The notes under the pieces were generated by a model that saw nothing but the letters and a program-made list of their open reading frames with translations, was not told where the DNA came from and did not search any database. Below, piece by piece: positions 1 to 12,343 of a stretch of 64,000 nucleotides of DNA. How positions within the stretch are numbered: position 1 is the first letter of the stretch; every line of letters starts with the position of its first letter. The DNA lies in contig JAPMAC010000221.1 of NCBI GenBank assembly GCA_028671895.1, positions 682,001 through 746,000 of the forward strand. Direction: 5' to 3'. The translations under genes and the position numbers were made by a program. This DNA is from Oenanthe sinensis. Lineage: Eukaryota; Streptophyta; Magnoliopsida; Apiales; Apiaceae.

Positions 1-75
1 CTGAACAAAGCATAAGGGAGTATAAGATGTATGTATATATGAAATTAGATATACAAGAGAGACATGTGAGATTAC

Positions 76-182
76 CTAGGAGTGGAGTTGAAACAAGTGG
101 ATGATCTGGAAGGGGGAGGAGGTAAAGGGGCGAACTTACTTCCTCGGAGTGCTTTTTTGTCCTCCTCCGACAACCCCTCCAT
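76..182 (-). CDS. Putative first coding exon of a host gene
   Basis: On the minus strand an ATG at 182 opens a short reading frame beginning MEGLSEEDKKALRGSKFAP, followed by a proline stretch and a serine-rich segment. It runs into a good plant splice donor (CCTAG followed by GTAATC, exon end at 76). The composition is GC-richer than the surroundings and looks like a real N-terminal exon, not transposon sequence. The rest of the gene would lie left of the window. The RGSKFAPLP-type start resembles small conserved plant proteins of unknown function, but I cannot name the family with certainty. Seen: start, frame, donor. Inferred: that it is an expressed host gene. The same stretch is also open on the plus strand, which I take as a shadow. 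Confidence 0.4.
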
Positions 183-583
183 TCCGAGATTGATTTTATA
201 TGTATGTACATGGTCTGTCTCTATTATATGTGTTGTAGGAATATTTCTGTCACAACTTAAATTAAAATGTACGTTTTTTCTTATTTTTTTTAAAATAATT
301 AAAAAATGCATATATAACTTGCGTTATTAGTAAAAACGGATATTGTATTTACATTATCTGTATAATCACCCACGTGCATCAAACCACAACGCTCGCTTTC
401 TACCGTCACATCAATCTCCTTCAATACACTCACACAACAGTTAATATATATTATTCTCTCCATGGTCTTTCATCACACAATCAATAATATATATTACTAT
501 TATTATCAACTAAACATGCAACACTAGAATTCAATCACGGGTCTTAATATTTATCAATTTTTTATGTTGAAGTCACCTACAAC
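183..583 (-). promoter_or_regulatory. Upstream region of the putative host exon, with G-box
   Basis: About 400 bp lie between the putative start codon at 182 and the hAT end at 584. They contain a perfect CACGTG G-box at 371-376 and an AT-rich TATATA stretch near 311-318 on the minus strand. G-boxes are bound by plant bZIP and bHLH factors. The spacing suits a promoter for the exon at 76-182, though no transcription start can be shown. I see no other genes here. Confidence 0.3.
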
Positions 584-960
584 TAGAGGTGGCCAAACGA
601 GCGGATCGGGCGAGTCGTGCTGGTTCACCGACGAGCCAATTTGGCCACCTCGTGACTCGACCACAGCACGCGTCTGTAGACGAGCCGTGTCAAGTCGGAC
701 CGGTTGGTAAAAGAGTGGTTCGTGTATAACTCGTCGGATTAGACGAGTTTGATTTTTCTTTTTTTTTTTTTTTTAATTTTTATTCCATTTAATTACGTCG
801 CGGTTAGCGGGTCAGTAACGTGCCGTGTCGAGTTGCGGTTTGGCGAGTCATTTGACTGAATGTGACTGAAGTGACTGAAGTACGATATTTGACTGAAGAA
901 CTGATTTGATTTGAAATTTTTATCCCTAGTGATTGAGTAATGATTACTTTACTGAATAAT
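584..960. repeat. hAT terminal and subterminal repeat region
   Basis: The terminus is followed by many short, imperfect CGAGTC, GACGAGCC and GACTCG copies in both orientations (about 600-850). Subterminal motif clusters of this kind are the usual transposase-binding pattern of hAT elements. A poly-T run lies at about 758-775. A separate cluster of GACTGAA repeats follows at about 854-900. Confidence 0.55.
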
Positions 961-1213
961 TACTGAATAAAATGCCGAAGGCTGATCGGCAAGTTTTATT
1001 TCATTTTTTTATAAAAAATTATACGAAATTTTTTGGAATAAAAGAGGGTGGTACCTCTATAAATTTTATTAATTAAAAAATATTTTACAAATAATTTAAG
1101 AGGACTCCTCTTTAAAAAAATGGAACAAACTGCTTGTTCATAATAAACAAATTAAAAATAAATACAAAATAAATAAAAATTAAAATTACAAAATAAAAAT
1201 ATTCTATCCACTA

Positions 1214-2145
1214 TTAATATACAAAATCTTGTTGTTCGTTGTTAGTTGACGTGCCCGATTCTGATGAATTATCCATTATCATCCACAGATCGTCTTCTCC
1301 GTCCGAGTCATCTTCTTTTCTTCCTTGTTGTATTTTTGTGGCTTGATCCCAGTCCTTTTTACAAACACATATCTTCACCGTGTCTGGCGAATGACTTGAT
1401 CTCTTCTCGTCCAACACTCTTCTACTTGCACTAAAAGCAGACTTGGACGCAATTGTAGAGGCATGAACTACTAATATGTCCCTTGCAATTTTAGCTAAAA
1501 CCGAAAATTGGTTCTCATGATTCTTCCACCACGTTAGTATTAAAAAATTATCACATAAGTCATAATTATAAGAAAAAACTCCCTAATCATACTAGAAGAA
1601 GAAGTAGGTATAAAAGACGTAGTGAAAATTCTACATTTTTATTTTTTGGTTAGGATAGATGAAATAATACTATTAAACCTACTAACAGTATTAGTTTTAG
1701 GTTTATAGTATTTTGAGTTTTGGGAGTATATATATATACAAGACAATATAATAATTTTAAATAATTTTGTACATAAATAGCATGTATATACGAAACTCCT
1801 AATACCTCATAATAATGTTCTAAAATATTTTCTAAACCTTCTTTTCTAACAGCAGAATCAAGAAGACATGCAACACCATAAATATAGGGAAAATCTGTAA
1901 AGTATTATATCCACATAATTTTCATGTCATGAATAATTGCACTCAAATAATCATTGTCTTCGAATTCACGTAAAGTAGTAATAATATTAACACACTCAAT
2001 GATAACATAATGTACATTTGGTTCGTAAACATAAGAAAAAATCTTAGTAGCATGATAATAACATTCGAGTATATCACGTACACTAGTTGCCAAATCCCAT
2101 TGAATATTGAAAGACATATGACTAAGCCTATTTGTAATAATTAGA
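1214..2145 (-). pseudogene. hAT transposase, C-terminal half (degenerate)
   Basis: Reading leftward from 2145, the frame gives a segment with WDLATSVRDILECYYHAT and VIIECVNIITTLREFED, then PYIYGVACLLDS-like residues at about 1845-1895. The WWKNHENQF motif and ARDILVVHASTIASKSAF at about 1440-1540 follow, and the frame ends near 1214 with RRVLDEKRSS and a DW motif. This is the conserved C-terminal dimerisation domain of RICESLEEPER-type plant hAT transposases. Frames change several times and 1560-1800 is mostly unalignable AT-rich sequence, so this is a pseudogene. The acidic tail after the DW motif is also typical of the family. Confidence 0.85.
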
Positions 2146-3460
2146 TGATAACTCAACTCAGATTAAAAAGAGAAGTAAATAATAAATATAATAACATGAA
2201 TCAAGACGAAGTAAGTCAACTAGACACGAAGAATCAGATTATCAGAAGTATTTTGATGAGGTTGCTACTCTAAACTGGAAGAAATTCATTAATATATTCA
2301 AGCGTCAGTGAAAAATAAAGAAGTAGTATTTCAGAAGAGTTCAGAAGATACAGAAGATTTCAAGTGGCTACTACAGAAAGATTGCAAGAAAAGAAAATTA
2401 TAGAGATAAAGCTAGAAGCGAGAACAAGACAGAAGATCACAAATTTAATGTTAAAAGGTGAAAAACATTTATTCTAGTATGATACAAATGAATTAGACAG
2501 TACATTGTGTGTCAACTAAATAGATGAAGGTTCAACATCAAGTATAAGTGATTTTCAGACATACGGTATGGTGAAGACGGAAAGAATCAAGTCAAATCTA
2601 CAATGGTTGTGCAATGAAGAAACTAATTAATTCTACTATTAAAAGTTAATTAATTATTTAATTTATCTACTTAAATTAATTCATGTTGAATTGATTTAAT
2701 TTATAAATTATTTAATTAAAATTGGTGGAATTAATTAAGTTAAAAAATATTTTATTTAACAAATAAAATAAGTCTTGCTACACTAATCAAGAAAGTCTTA
2801 CCAATTTTTTTTTAAGACAATCTAAAAAGTCTTACCGAATTTCTTTAAAAGACTTTCAATAAGTCTTACCGAAATTTAAAGAGAAGAAAAGTCTTGCAAG
2901 CTACCTCAGAAAATATCTTAATGAATTTAAGATGAAAAACGTCTTGCTGAAGTTTTGAAGAAAGTCTTACCGAGCATTGAAAAGGTCTTACCGAGCTGAA
3001 GAAAGTCTTACCGAATTTTAGAAGGTCTTGCCCATTGATTTATCAGAAGTTTGAAGGCATAATTAATTGTCTTTTAAAAGTTTTGTTAGAAAAGTCTTAT
3101 CAGCTTAAACCTCTATAAATATGAGGCTAATGGCTTCATAATGTTGTTGTTGAAAACATTCAAATTCAGTAATTTATCTGATTGTAATATTCACAGACTT
3201 TCTGTGCTGGTTTAAATTATAATTGTTAATTTAGAACAATTTATATCAAAATCGTTCTATAATCTTTAACAGTTATTAACACTTTCATCATATTAATTTT
3301 GTAATACTTTTCAAGTTAAAAATCATATCTTCTACTTGAAGAGTATTTCATTAAAATTAATATTTCGTGATTAATTAAAATAATATTTTTAAATCCGAAA
3401 TTCCATGAGTAAATTTAGATATTGTATTCAACCCTCCTTTTAAAATATTAGGGACTAACA
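2146..3460 (+). repeat. Copia-type solo LTR inside the hAT core
   Basis: A block of about 1.3 kb interrupts the hAT reading frame. Its right end reads TATTCAACCCTCC, then GGGACTAACA at 3451-3460, the usual 3' end of a copia LTR just before a primer-binding site, yet hAT sequence follows directly. A TATA box (CTATAAATATGAGG, about 3113-3126) lies about 340 bp before the end. The best left edge is TGATAACTCAACTC at 2146. I find no clear 5-bp target duplication, so the left edge may be off by tens of bases. The segment 2770-3080 carries about ten AAGTCTTACCGAA-like repeats. No internal gene is seen, hence solo LTR. Confidence 0.55.
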
Positions 3461-4570
3461 AATATTAGTAATTAGTCCACCGTCATATTGGTTTTTTGGG
3501 CCTGAATTATATAACTCAGTGATAACTACCTTATATTTATTTGCCTCATTTAATAATTTATAAGTCAAATTCCATCTCGTAGGACAATCGATAGCCCATT
3601 TTTTCAGCCTTAACCCAGTTTCTTTACACAATTTTTTGTACCTAAACCGTAATGTGTGTGCTATACGTAAATACTTAAACTATTTTTCTAATAGGTTTTA
3701 ATAATATAGTTATTTGTGCAATTCCCTTTTGAGCCGATAAATTAATTATATGAACATAACATATAACATGCAAGAAAGTACCATATAATATAGTGAGACT
3801 ATCAGGCCTAATATAAGTCCATGGATTTATTATTTGCAGAGGCATTATCTAAAGATATTGTAAATATTTTATGAAACAAATTAATTCCTTTATTGTGTCT
3901 AATATTCTTTGTTTTATATTAAAACCGGTGTGTGACTCGTCCATAACATCAAATGCAATAATTCATTTTTGTAATAAATAATCAACATCAATCCAATGAA
4001 ATGTAACACAAATAAAGGGCTCACCACAACTCGAAGTCCAACAATCACTAGTTAAAGAAATCATACCATCAAAATTACTGAAGTAATTATTTAATTCTTT
4101 TCGTTGACTATAATATTGTTTTTATGTTTGACGCTTATGTGTGTTCCTAGGAATTTTTCTAAATATCGGGTTTATTGAATGTTTCATCATGTACTCTAAA
4201 TTCAGACTCTCACCGTGGAAGAAAAGTAACTCATCTAATGTAACATAAGTAGCAAAATCTTCAATCATTCTATCTCTATTAAAGGAGAAATGCATATCTC
4301 TACCGGGAGACATGAAACCACTGATTTGTGTTTGTTGTGATTCCCCACATGCCTCTCCACTTTCATGACTTTGCTTCGTTATTCCATGATAATTTCTTAA
4401 GTGCCGATCAAGTGTACCCGTACAGGTCCCTTAGCGTGAATAAAAGGAATTTATTGTCGACCACTTTGAATGCAAAATAAATAAAAAACTTTAAATTTAT
4501 TTGAATCTTCCATTACTTGCCTCGAAAAATAAGTCCACACGTGTGATGAATGTCTAGTACTACTAGAAGA
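3461..4570 (-). pseudogene. hAT transposase, BED finger and core (degenerate)
   Basis: On the minus strand from about 4560 a broken BED zinc-finger region is recognisable (VWTYFSRQVMEDSNKF, then a histidine-containing DRHL-like segment at about 4390-4410). The frame MSPGRDMHFSFNRDRMIEDF at 4122-4313 follows. Next come LTSDCWTSSCGEPFICVTFH at about 3985-4050 and AIDCPTRWNLTYKLLNEAN at about 3530-3600. These blocks are in the order expected of plant hAT transposases. Numerous frameshifts separate them and no continuous ORF remains. The protein continues at 2145 beyond the inserted LTR. Confidence 0.85.
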
Positions 4571-4650
4571 ACTTATAAAATTAAATTGTACCCGGATTAA
4601 ATCGATTAACTTAAACTATAAAATAAATAATTTAACATAACAAACGTAAC

Positions 4651-5190
4651 TATTTGCCTATATGTTAATCTATTATAGAAGGGGGGGGATTGAATATAAT
4701 AGAATCAAGTAGATCGATTATGAACATAAATATGTAAAGAATTACAGCTTTGTATTGATATTAAACTGTGTACAAGAACTCTCTCAAGAATTTTACTATT
4801 ATCAAGAGCTACTGGGTTATATAAAGATTATGACTTGAATGTTACAATAAAATTAACCTCTTTATGTGTTTATATAGACATAGTTACAATTCAATTACAA
4901 AACAGATTATGAAAAGAATAGCTTCAATAAGGTAATTAGACTTGTATTTGAATTCCTTTTTCACTATCCAAATCATATTTTGATTTGTCTATTTTCTTTA
5001 CAAACTCTGATTTGTAAACTCTGTAAGTTGTCATTCTATGATTGAGCATTCTCTATTAGAGTAAACTCTAATTCAGTATTCTCTGATAGAGTAAACTCTG
5101 ACCGAAAACTTCTTATTCTCTGATGACGTCGACAATCATAAACTCTGTTCTTTGTTATTCTCTAACAGCATCAGTGTTTATTTTCTAATA
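4651..5190 (-). repeat. Copia1 3' LTR
   Basis: It aligns over its full length with 28429-28969. On the minus strand it starts TATTAGAAAATAAACACTG (TG mutated to TA) and ends before the GTAAC duplication. It contains a G-rich run (4681-4689) and several AAACTCTGA and AACTCTGT copies. A TATATAAA box on the minus strand lies at about 4870-4877. Visible differences from the partner LTR are scattered substitutions, implying an old insertion. Confidence 0.92.
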
Positions 5191-5204
5191 ATTTCCCCCA
5201 ATTT
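5191..5204 (-). other. Copia1 polypurine tract
   Basis: On the minus strand AAATTGGGGGAAAT directly precedes the 3' LTR. This is where plus-strand priming is expected. The same position in Copia2 reads AAATTGGGGGAGAT. Confidence 0.85.
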
Positions 5205-8200
5205 ATGCTTTATTAAGTAAAACATAAATTTCACTTGTGATGTCAGAAATATGAAGACAAATGCATCAGAGTTTGAATCTTTCTTTTTGAAAAGTCTTCT
5301 TTTAGAAAATTATCCACCAGCTTCTTCTCAACATTCTTCAGCAATTCAACTAACTTTTCTTTGAGTTCTTTCATTTGATCAGAAGAGTCATCAATTTAGA
5401 ATATAGCAGCTCTTAAATTGTATATTGATGATCTCTCCATCCTTTCATCCAAAGGAATGCAACAAGCCTTCTTTCCATCAGGATTTAAAATAAGTGTAGG
5501 AATGCCTAACACCATCTTGACCTTTGCATCTCCTTTTGTCATGGCTTTTTTAGAATCATCTTCAAGTACATACCCTGGTTTGTATTCCTCAGAGTTTATC
5601 ATCAATAGTCTCTCATTCTTCTTATTCTCATTTATCACACTTTCAAGAATTTTTACCCATCTGGAAGTGACTTCATTTTCATCATTAAGAAGATAATGAA
5701 ATTGTTCAAGTTCTTTGGATGCCTTGTGAATCAGATCTTCTTCAGCAATATTCATAACTCTCCCATTCTCCAAAAAATATAGAAGCTTCTCCTTTTCTTG
5801 TGCACTATCAAAAATATCCTTCACTATATTCACAGAAATTAATTTATCCAAATCTTCTTGAGTTAAATCTTTCTTAAGCTTGTCTTTCAATGAGAAGGGA
5901 TCTCTGAAAATATTGGCTTCACCCCTATAGACTTTGCTTTAAGAATCACCAATACCACCCTTGTTTTTACAAAGTCTAGCATTGAGAGTCAGAATTTGAA
6001 TTTTGGTCCACAGAAGATCAGGCTTTTTCTTTCTGATCAGAGTTTGTTGATCTTCCTCTTCATCTTCAAAACTTGATCCACCTGGGAGAAATGTGGTTCC
6101 CGACATAGTGAGAGGAGTTCTTGATTTTGCTGGAGCTTTCTTCTTAATTTCAGGAGTAGGTTTAGTTTGAACAATTGGCTTATAAGTTTCAATAGGTTTA
6201 GTTTGGACAGGCTTAGATGCAATCTTCTTTGGTTGAGCACATGCCTTCCTTTGAACTAAAGCTTTCTTCACATACTTTCTTTTCTTCTAGAATTGAGCAT
6301 TGTCAATACCAGACTTCTTTAATTCTTCCTCTAGAGCAACTGGATCCATTCCTGGATTTTCTTCTTCAAAAAGTTTTCTTGCCAGTTCTGCATCCTTCAA
6401 ATTTTTCCCTTCAATCTTCTCAGGTTTCTCTTCTTCTTCAAGCCTTTTAGCCAATTCCAAGTCAGAGTCCATCAGAGTTTGCTTGTCAGAGTTTACTTTA
6501 GAGTTTGATGGGATCAGAGTTTGAGAAGATGTCAGAGTTTGTCCAGTCATCAGAGTTTGCTGCATCAGAGTTTGCTTTCCATCCTTATGAATCACTTGGT
6601 CATCATCATCAGGTTTGTTAGATTTTCTATAGCATCCTCTTCATTTGTCTTGTGCAACTTTCTCCCCCTTTCTGATATCATTCCATTTTCTTATTGTGAC
6701 GATGTCAACAATTGTATAGAGCATATTCTGCATAGAAGTAATTGCAGTAGAAAGAGTATCAACCTTGACTTCCAAAACATCCTGTTTTGCTGAGACATTT
6801 TTGAGCTTCAATTCCAGAGCATGTTGAGATGTTGTAACAACAGTTTGAACATAAGCAGTGGTCAGATTCTTTTAACTCACAAACTTTATTGTGAAGTCCC
6901 TTGGACAACACAGTAGTAGCCTTCAAAAGAGTCTTCATTTCATTAGATTTTAGTTCATTCTCATCTTTATTTATCAATTCATGAACATGGAGCCATGAAA
7001 TTTCTTCATTAGGATATTTCCAAGACACATCCTAAATGGATTGTCTGTGAGAGTTGAACAAATCTTCATTTGATGGCTCTTCTTTTTAGCTAAAATTCCT
7101 TTTGACACCTTCTGCATCTAAGGCAACTTCAATTTCTCCTTTGAGCTTTTCCACCACCATGTAATCAGGATAATCCATCCTCAACCTTTCATGAGCATTA
7201 AAGGAATCAATAGGCCATTTCTTTGTGTTATACCTCTGAGTGAAGGGAATTGACAGATCTGTAACTTCTTCATCAACAAAAATTGGCTCATCAGAGTCTG
7301 TATAATAGCATTATTAGAGATTGGTAAATCAGAGTTTATGGTGATTGATAAACTCTGAGTATCTGCAAAAGTAACAGAACATCCTAAATCACTCTTTTAT
7401 TTTAAAGTAATCTCATTACTTCTCACATCACACATATCATAACTTTTAATAGTTAGATTTTTTTCACTAGAAGTAACTAACTTCTTTTTCAATTCTACCT
7501 CTCATTTTGTCAGATTCAGTATCTGCCTCTCATTATTAGTTCTGTTTTTCACACATTTTACCTCAGACTCACATGAAAGGTTCAAAACACAGTGTCCTAC
7601 AGAAATAAGAGGTGGCTGAGAAAGGATGTTTGTAGTCACATGAATAGGGGTACCCTTTTCAGGACTATCCATGGTCATCTCATCAATTAAAATAGGAAAG
7701 GTAAAATTTGAACTTATACTATCAGAGAATGCAAATTCTGAAGAAAAGTCAGAGTTTATACTTTGAGTGTTTGTTGATATGGATGAGGTGTCCATTGGCT
7801 GTACAGAAAGTGGTTGCACCATGATAGCATCAGAGATTGCCAATAGAATGGTCTCAGAGTTTGACTTATCAACATCAGCAACAGCAGAATCTTCATTTAA
7901 AGTAGTAGTGCCTGCATCCAAACTTTGATTGGATGATTCTTGTGGGGAAGAGAACTTAACAACTGCTTCAAACCTTTGAGTTGAAGGTTCTTGTGAGTTG
8001 TACCCCTGATTCATGCTGGCTTCATCTTCTCCTTCTTGAATGGTTGCTGTTGAACTTTGATCAATAGGTTCTTGTGGGCCTGGCCATGAAATGACTGCTA
8101 CCTCACTTTGAGAGGTAGATTCTTGTGGGTCTTGGCCAAAAGAAACTTTTTTCTTCTTATTCCTTATGAATTGCTTTGTACTAGGAGGGGCTGGAGTTGA

Positions 8201-9234
8201 TTTTGATTTCTTTGCTTTCATCTCCTTTTTTACTTCTTCTGCCAGCTCCCTTACTCTTTCATATGATATCTCCTTGATAATTTGTTTGAGAGATTGAACA
8301 AGAGAATCAGAGATTGTCACTGGAATAGCTTCACTTGCAGAATCAATATTTTATAAGGTGATTACAGGACTGGTAAAAGGATTAACATGAAGAGAATAAC
8401 CATCCATTTCAGCCAATTCATCATTTTCTTCTCTATTGACATTTTGATCATCACTATCTACCTCAATTCCACCGATGTTACTGTTTATTTGGTCATGCAA
8501 TGCAGATTCACCCGACTTTATAACAGTATCAAAGTTTAGTACTTGTCGTTGAACAAAGTTTGGCTAATCAGAGATTAGGACATCAGAGTTTAAGATTTCA
8601 TTAGAGTTTAATAATTTGTCAGAGTTTATTGTTGCATCAAAGTTTAACCCTTCAGAGTTTAGACCTTCAAAGATTGCAGCCTTGATCAATCTTCTTCTCT
8701 ACTTTTTCATTTTAGGCATTGGATTAACTGTGAATGACTTCATGAATGATGCAGGAGGAATCTCAGAAGCCTTCTTAACAATCTTCTTCACATGAAAAAC
8801 TAACCCTTCATTATTATCATCAGAATCTGTATTTTCATCTTTTAATTTCCTGTTCTTTGGAGAAGATTCCTTCACTGATTTTCCTTTTCTTTTGCTGCTT
8901 GGCCCTTCTTGAGAGGCTTTATTTACATCTACAGTCTTTTAGGAGACTGTAGAGGTTGGAATCAGTGTTTGTTGGTCAGTGATTGGTTGGTGACTTGGGT
9001 TAGAATCAGAGGGTGCTAAACTCTGATCCATAGACACTGTCAAGAAATCCCTCCCATACATGGTAGGCATTCTCTGATTTAAGAGAAGCCTGACCCATGT
9101 AGGATAAAACAAGTTGCAAAATTACCTACAGATTCTTTCTTTTCATCCTTCCTAGCTAAGTCAACAAATATTCTTTTGTTCATACAAAAACTAGCTAGAC
9201 TCTGATCATTCTCAAAAGTTACATCAGGCAATAA
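5205..9234 (-). pseudogene. Copia1 additional ORF (aORF), C-terminal three quarters
   Basis: A long broken reading frame runs leftward from the LARD insertion to the 3' LTR. Recognisable blocks, in protein order, start with a lysine-rich segment holding about four degenerate repeats of a 22-25 residue QEPS-type unit (7502-8320). A helical, coiled-coil-like region comes next (6759-7028). Then there is an acidic segment with LAKRLEEEEKPEKIE (6287-6595), a basic proline/lysine linker (5939-6271), and a C-terminal block with PTLILNPDGKKACCIPLDE (5396-5890). A natural end near 5225 is indicated by Copia2, which reads further. It lies after RNase H, where Sireviruses carry an envelope-like or unknown third ORF. 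I see no clear signal peptide or transmembrane helix in the parts read. Function unknown. Confidence 0.75.
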
Positions 9235-9239
9235 ATAGC

Positions 9240-10686
9240 TGTTGGGTCCCGGAGATCGTAGAGGGGGGGTGAATACGATTCCCAAATTAAAATTATGACT
9301 TTTAATTATTTTTGGGACAACATAAAGATTACTTTGGTTCAAACCCGGGTACTGTTCATCATCTTCTTCAACCTCAAGAACACCATTAAAATAACCAAGA
9401 TAATGAACGGTAAATCATCTAAAATACACAACACAACAAGATCCAAGAATATAACTTTATATTCATTGAAGTGGGGTAGATGCTACAACAAGTTCAAGAA
9501 CAAAAGCTCAAGAACACAACAAAGAAATGATTTTTGGCTCCTCAAAAAATATTACAAATTCTAGATCTAGGAGACAAAAATCAAACCTATCTTCTAAACA
9601 AGATTTAGCAATGTTTACAATAGAAGAATAGATGAGTGGTGAAGATAAAGAAAATCATGGCCCCAAAATATTAAAGTCTAGTTCGGCCATGGGGAGAGAA
9701 TAATTTTTCTCTCTCTCCCCTTTTCTTCTCCTGCACCCACACTACAAAAAAAACAAGTATGGAAGACTTTTATTCAAAGTGAAAAAGGTTACTTTTTCAC
9801 TTTTTCTCCTTTTGCTCATGTCCACCCAAATCTTATCTTCAAAGTCATGTGCCAAGCATACCTTTGGAAATATTTAATGTAAAAGTAATATTTAATAAAT
9901 ATATAAAATATAAATAAAGAATATCTTTATTTATAAAATATATAAATAATTAAATAAATACTTTATTTAATTAAATTAAATATTTCCATTCCACTCTTCA
10001 ATTGTGTAGACTTCCTTATCCAAATATTTGGCCCCGTATACGTGACTCCACCACGTCCAAGTATTTGGCCTTCTAATCTGTGAAGCTTTAGTAAGATCCA
10101 ATCAGGTTGTGCCGTCTGTCCCTTATCCATTAGGCTGACATTTCTCCAACACTGATTTACCACCTTTGTTGATCTTCCATATGACTCAAGAAAACCAACA
10201 ACTTTAGAATGATTAAAATCATATTAACCGACGAGAGCTTGCCTCCAATGTCCTGACACTTGATGCAACGGTCTGGTTCATAAGTGACTAGTCTTGATAG
10301 GGGCTCTTGATTCTGAACATGATTCCACATTCTTCTTTGCAAACCTTACTTGTTGCTTCGATTGTAATGCACTAAAATCGTCATAGACTAAGACAATCTT
10401 CTGTAGCTTCCACATCCTTGAATAGATGTCAACATCTTTTGTTCTTCACTGAGGCATGAACATGTTAATGAACTTCTTCCAGTGAGCTTCAAGTCTGTAG
10501 ATGATCCTTTGATACTTTGTCTTAACTGAACTCTGTGATCCAAGATTTCTGTGCACCTGCATATTATTACATGTCCTGTTCTATTGTTGAGTTATCGTCA
10601 ACCATTACATAGAGATTACATTTAGCATTTCTATTACACATGAAAGTGTAGTGAGTTACTTCCCTTCACTCCTATCTCCCCTTTCA
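9240..10686 (-). repeat. LARD 3' LTR
   Basis: It begins TGTTGGGTCCCGGAGATCG on the plus strand and ends CTCCCCTTTCA. It is nearly base-for-base identical to 20055-21501; the one difference I noticed is GGGGAGAGAA here versus GGGGATAGAA there, near 9690. Short open frames inside it occur identically in both LTRs and are not genes. Confidence 0.95.
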
Positions 10687-10703
10687 ATCTCCCCCTATTT
10701 GGT
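10687..10703 (-). other. LARD polypurine tract
   Basis: On the minus strand CAAATAGGGGGAGAT immediately precedes the LTR start TGAAAGGGG. The core is the same as the Copia3 PPT (58734-58748). Confidence 0.8.
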
Positions 10704-11079
10704 TGATATGGAATAGCAATCAAATACTATTTCCCTTTACAATCTCCCACCAAAGCAATTAAATGAAATTAACTACTAGAGGATAACTCAACTAACATAC
10801 AAGAAACAATTAAAGTCCTGGACATGAAAATAATATACAAAAGGTTCTGGAAAGATATAATCAGTTAAATCCAGATTTCCTGAGTTGCTGAAAATGAATG
10901 ATGAATTTCTGAATTTCATTTTCCTTTAGCTTCCTCCACTTCAATGTTCTTCAAAGATGGGGTTCTTTCAATAAAGAAACAAATCATTAGTAAAGACTTC
11001 TAAACAATCATTCTTGTTCATCTTGCAATTCGAACTAGAACATACAGCTCTCTATGTTCCCCATAAGAGGTCAACTCAA

Positions 11080-11945
11080 TCTCCCCTTAAGGTTGTTCTC
11101 TCTTAGAATGAAAGTCACTTCCCCTTTTTCTTTAGGATGTTCTATTTCCAGGAAACATAATTTTCTTTCTTCCCTGCACTGCTCCACTGACTTCATCTAT
11201 CACTGAAACAAGAAATAGAACACACTTGGACACTTCTCAGATGCCCCTTGAAAATCTCCTTTACATTCTTCTTTACCCAGAAAACTTCTACTTAGCAAAA
11301 ACTCCCCCCTGAGTTCATACTCTTCAAAGAAATCTTCATTTTCATTCATTGATCGTGCTAGAAAGAATTCTTCTGCCGAACCTCTCCTAAGAATGTTCCA
11401 ACGACAGATCTTCAAATAAATAGAGCAAAATCCCTTAGATATCTTTTCAGAATAAGATATAGCATTGCAAACCAAGATGTTAAGATTCTCCATAACTTCT
11501 CCCCTTAGTACGACAAGTAACTTCTTCCCAATTGACAAAAAGTAACTTCTCCACTTCAGACGAAAAATCAGTTAAATCTACAACACCTTTAGGGATTAGG
11601 CTCCAACCAATTACTAAGAAACTCCCCCTTAGTAATTTCTCCCTTGCATCACTAAGGTTTCAATTTTATCTAATTCTCCCCCTTAGTTCATGCAAGCTCC
11701 AATCCACCCTTGTGTCTTTAGATATCCTCTAAGTAACCTCTACAAGATAGGATTGACAGATCTCATTTCTTGTATCACCAAGAGATCTCGTTTCTTGTAT
11801 CACCAAATTCTCCCCCTTAGTTGAGAATATCCGTTAAAACAATAAAAGTATCATCTACATCCAATCGAATAAGAAACTCTCCTCCAACTGAACATAAAAT
11901 CCTCCTTAGGCCTAAAAATTAATGTCTCCCCCTTTGAGATTGAGA
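11080..11945 (-). repeat. Array of PPT-like purine motifs in the LARD
   Basis: On the plus strand at least six TCTCCCCCTTAG-type strings occur, at about 11084, 11506, 11620, 11676, 11808 and 11932. Read on the minus strand they are CTAAGGGGGAGA, close to the functional PPT. They sit within 1.3 kb of the real PPT. Multiple PPT copies near the 3' end are a known Sirevirus trait. A 112-codon open frame at 11200-11538 on the minus strand overlaps part of the array and matches no family I recognise. Confidence 0.6.
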
Positions 11946-12343
11946 ACAACATGAATTAATAGACCCAAAGGTAATAGTTTGGACATTCCTACTAAGCTTC
12001 AGCTAGACTCTTCTTCGACTTGTCTTCCAGAAAAGAATCTCTTCAACATTTCATAGCTGGAAAATTCAGTAACAGGATTCAAGCATAGTAGCAAGGGTAG
12101 TGTTTGGTCTATGGTTTCCTCACTTCTACTACGTTCTGTTGGTGTTTACACTTTCAAGCGTAAGTGTTCCACTCATTTCTCTCCCTATTTCTCTCACTCA
12201 ATTGTATCACTCCCTTACTGCACTCAAGTGTTTCTCTACCTTACTTGCACTCATTCCATTTATAGCAATTTGTACCTGCAAGTAAATCCATGCTAGTCTA
12301 ACCAAGATATTATGGATCGTTGACTGTAGCATGTTGTCGATCA

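Noticed and set aside
2146..3460. Treating this insert as a complete non-autonomous element (TRIM) instead of a solo LTR
   Set aside because: No repeated terminal segment, PBS or PPT is visible within it. Only one LTR-like unit is present.
9295..10342. Short open frames in the LARD LTR, repeated at 20110-21157
   Set aside because: Identical copies exist only because the LTR is duplicated. They have no recognisable domain or codon bias.
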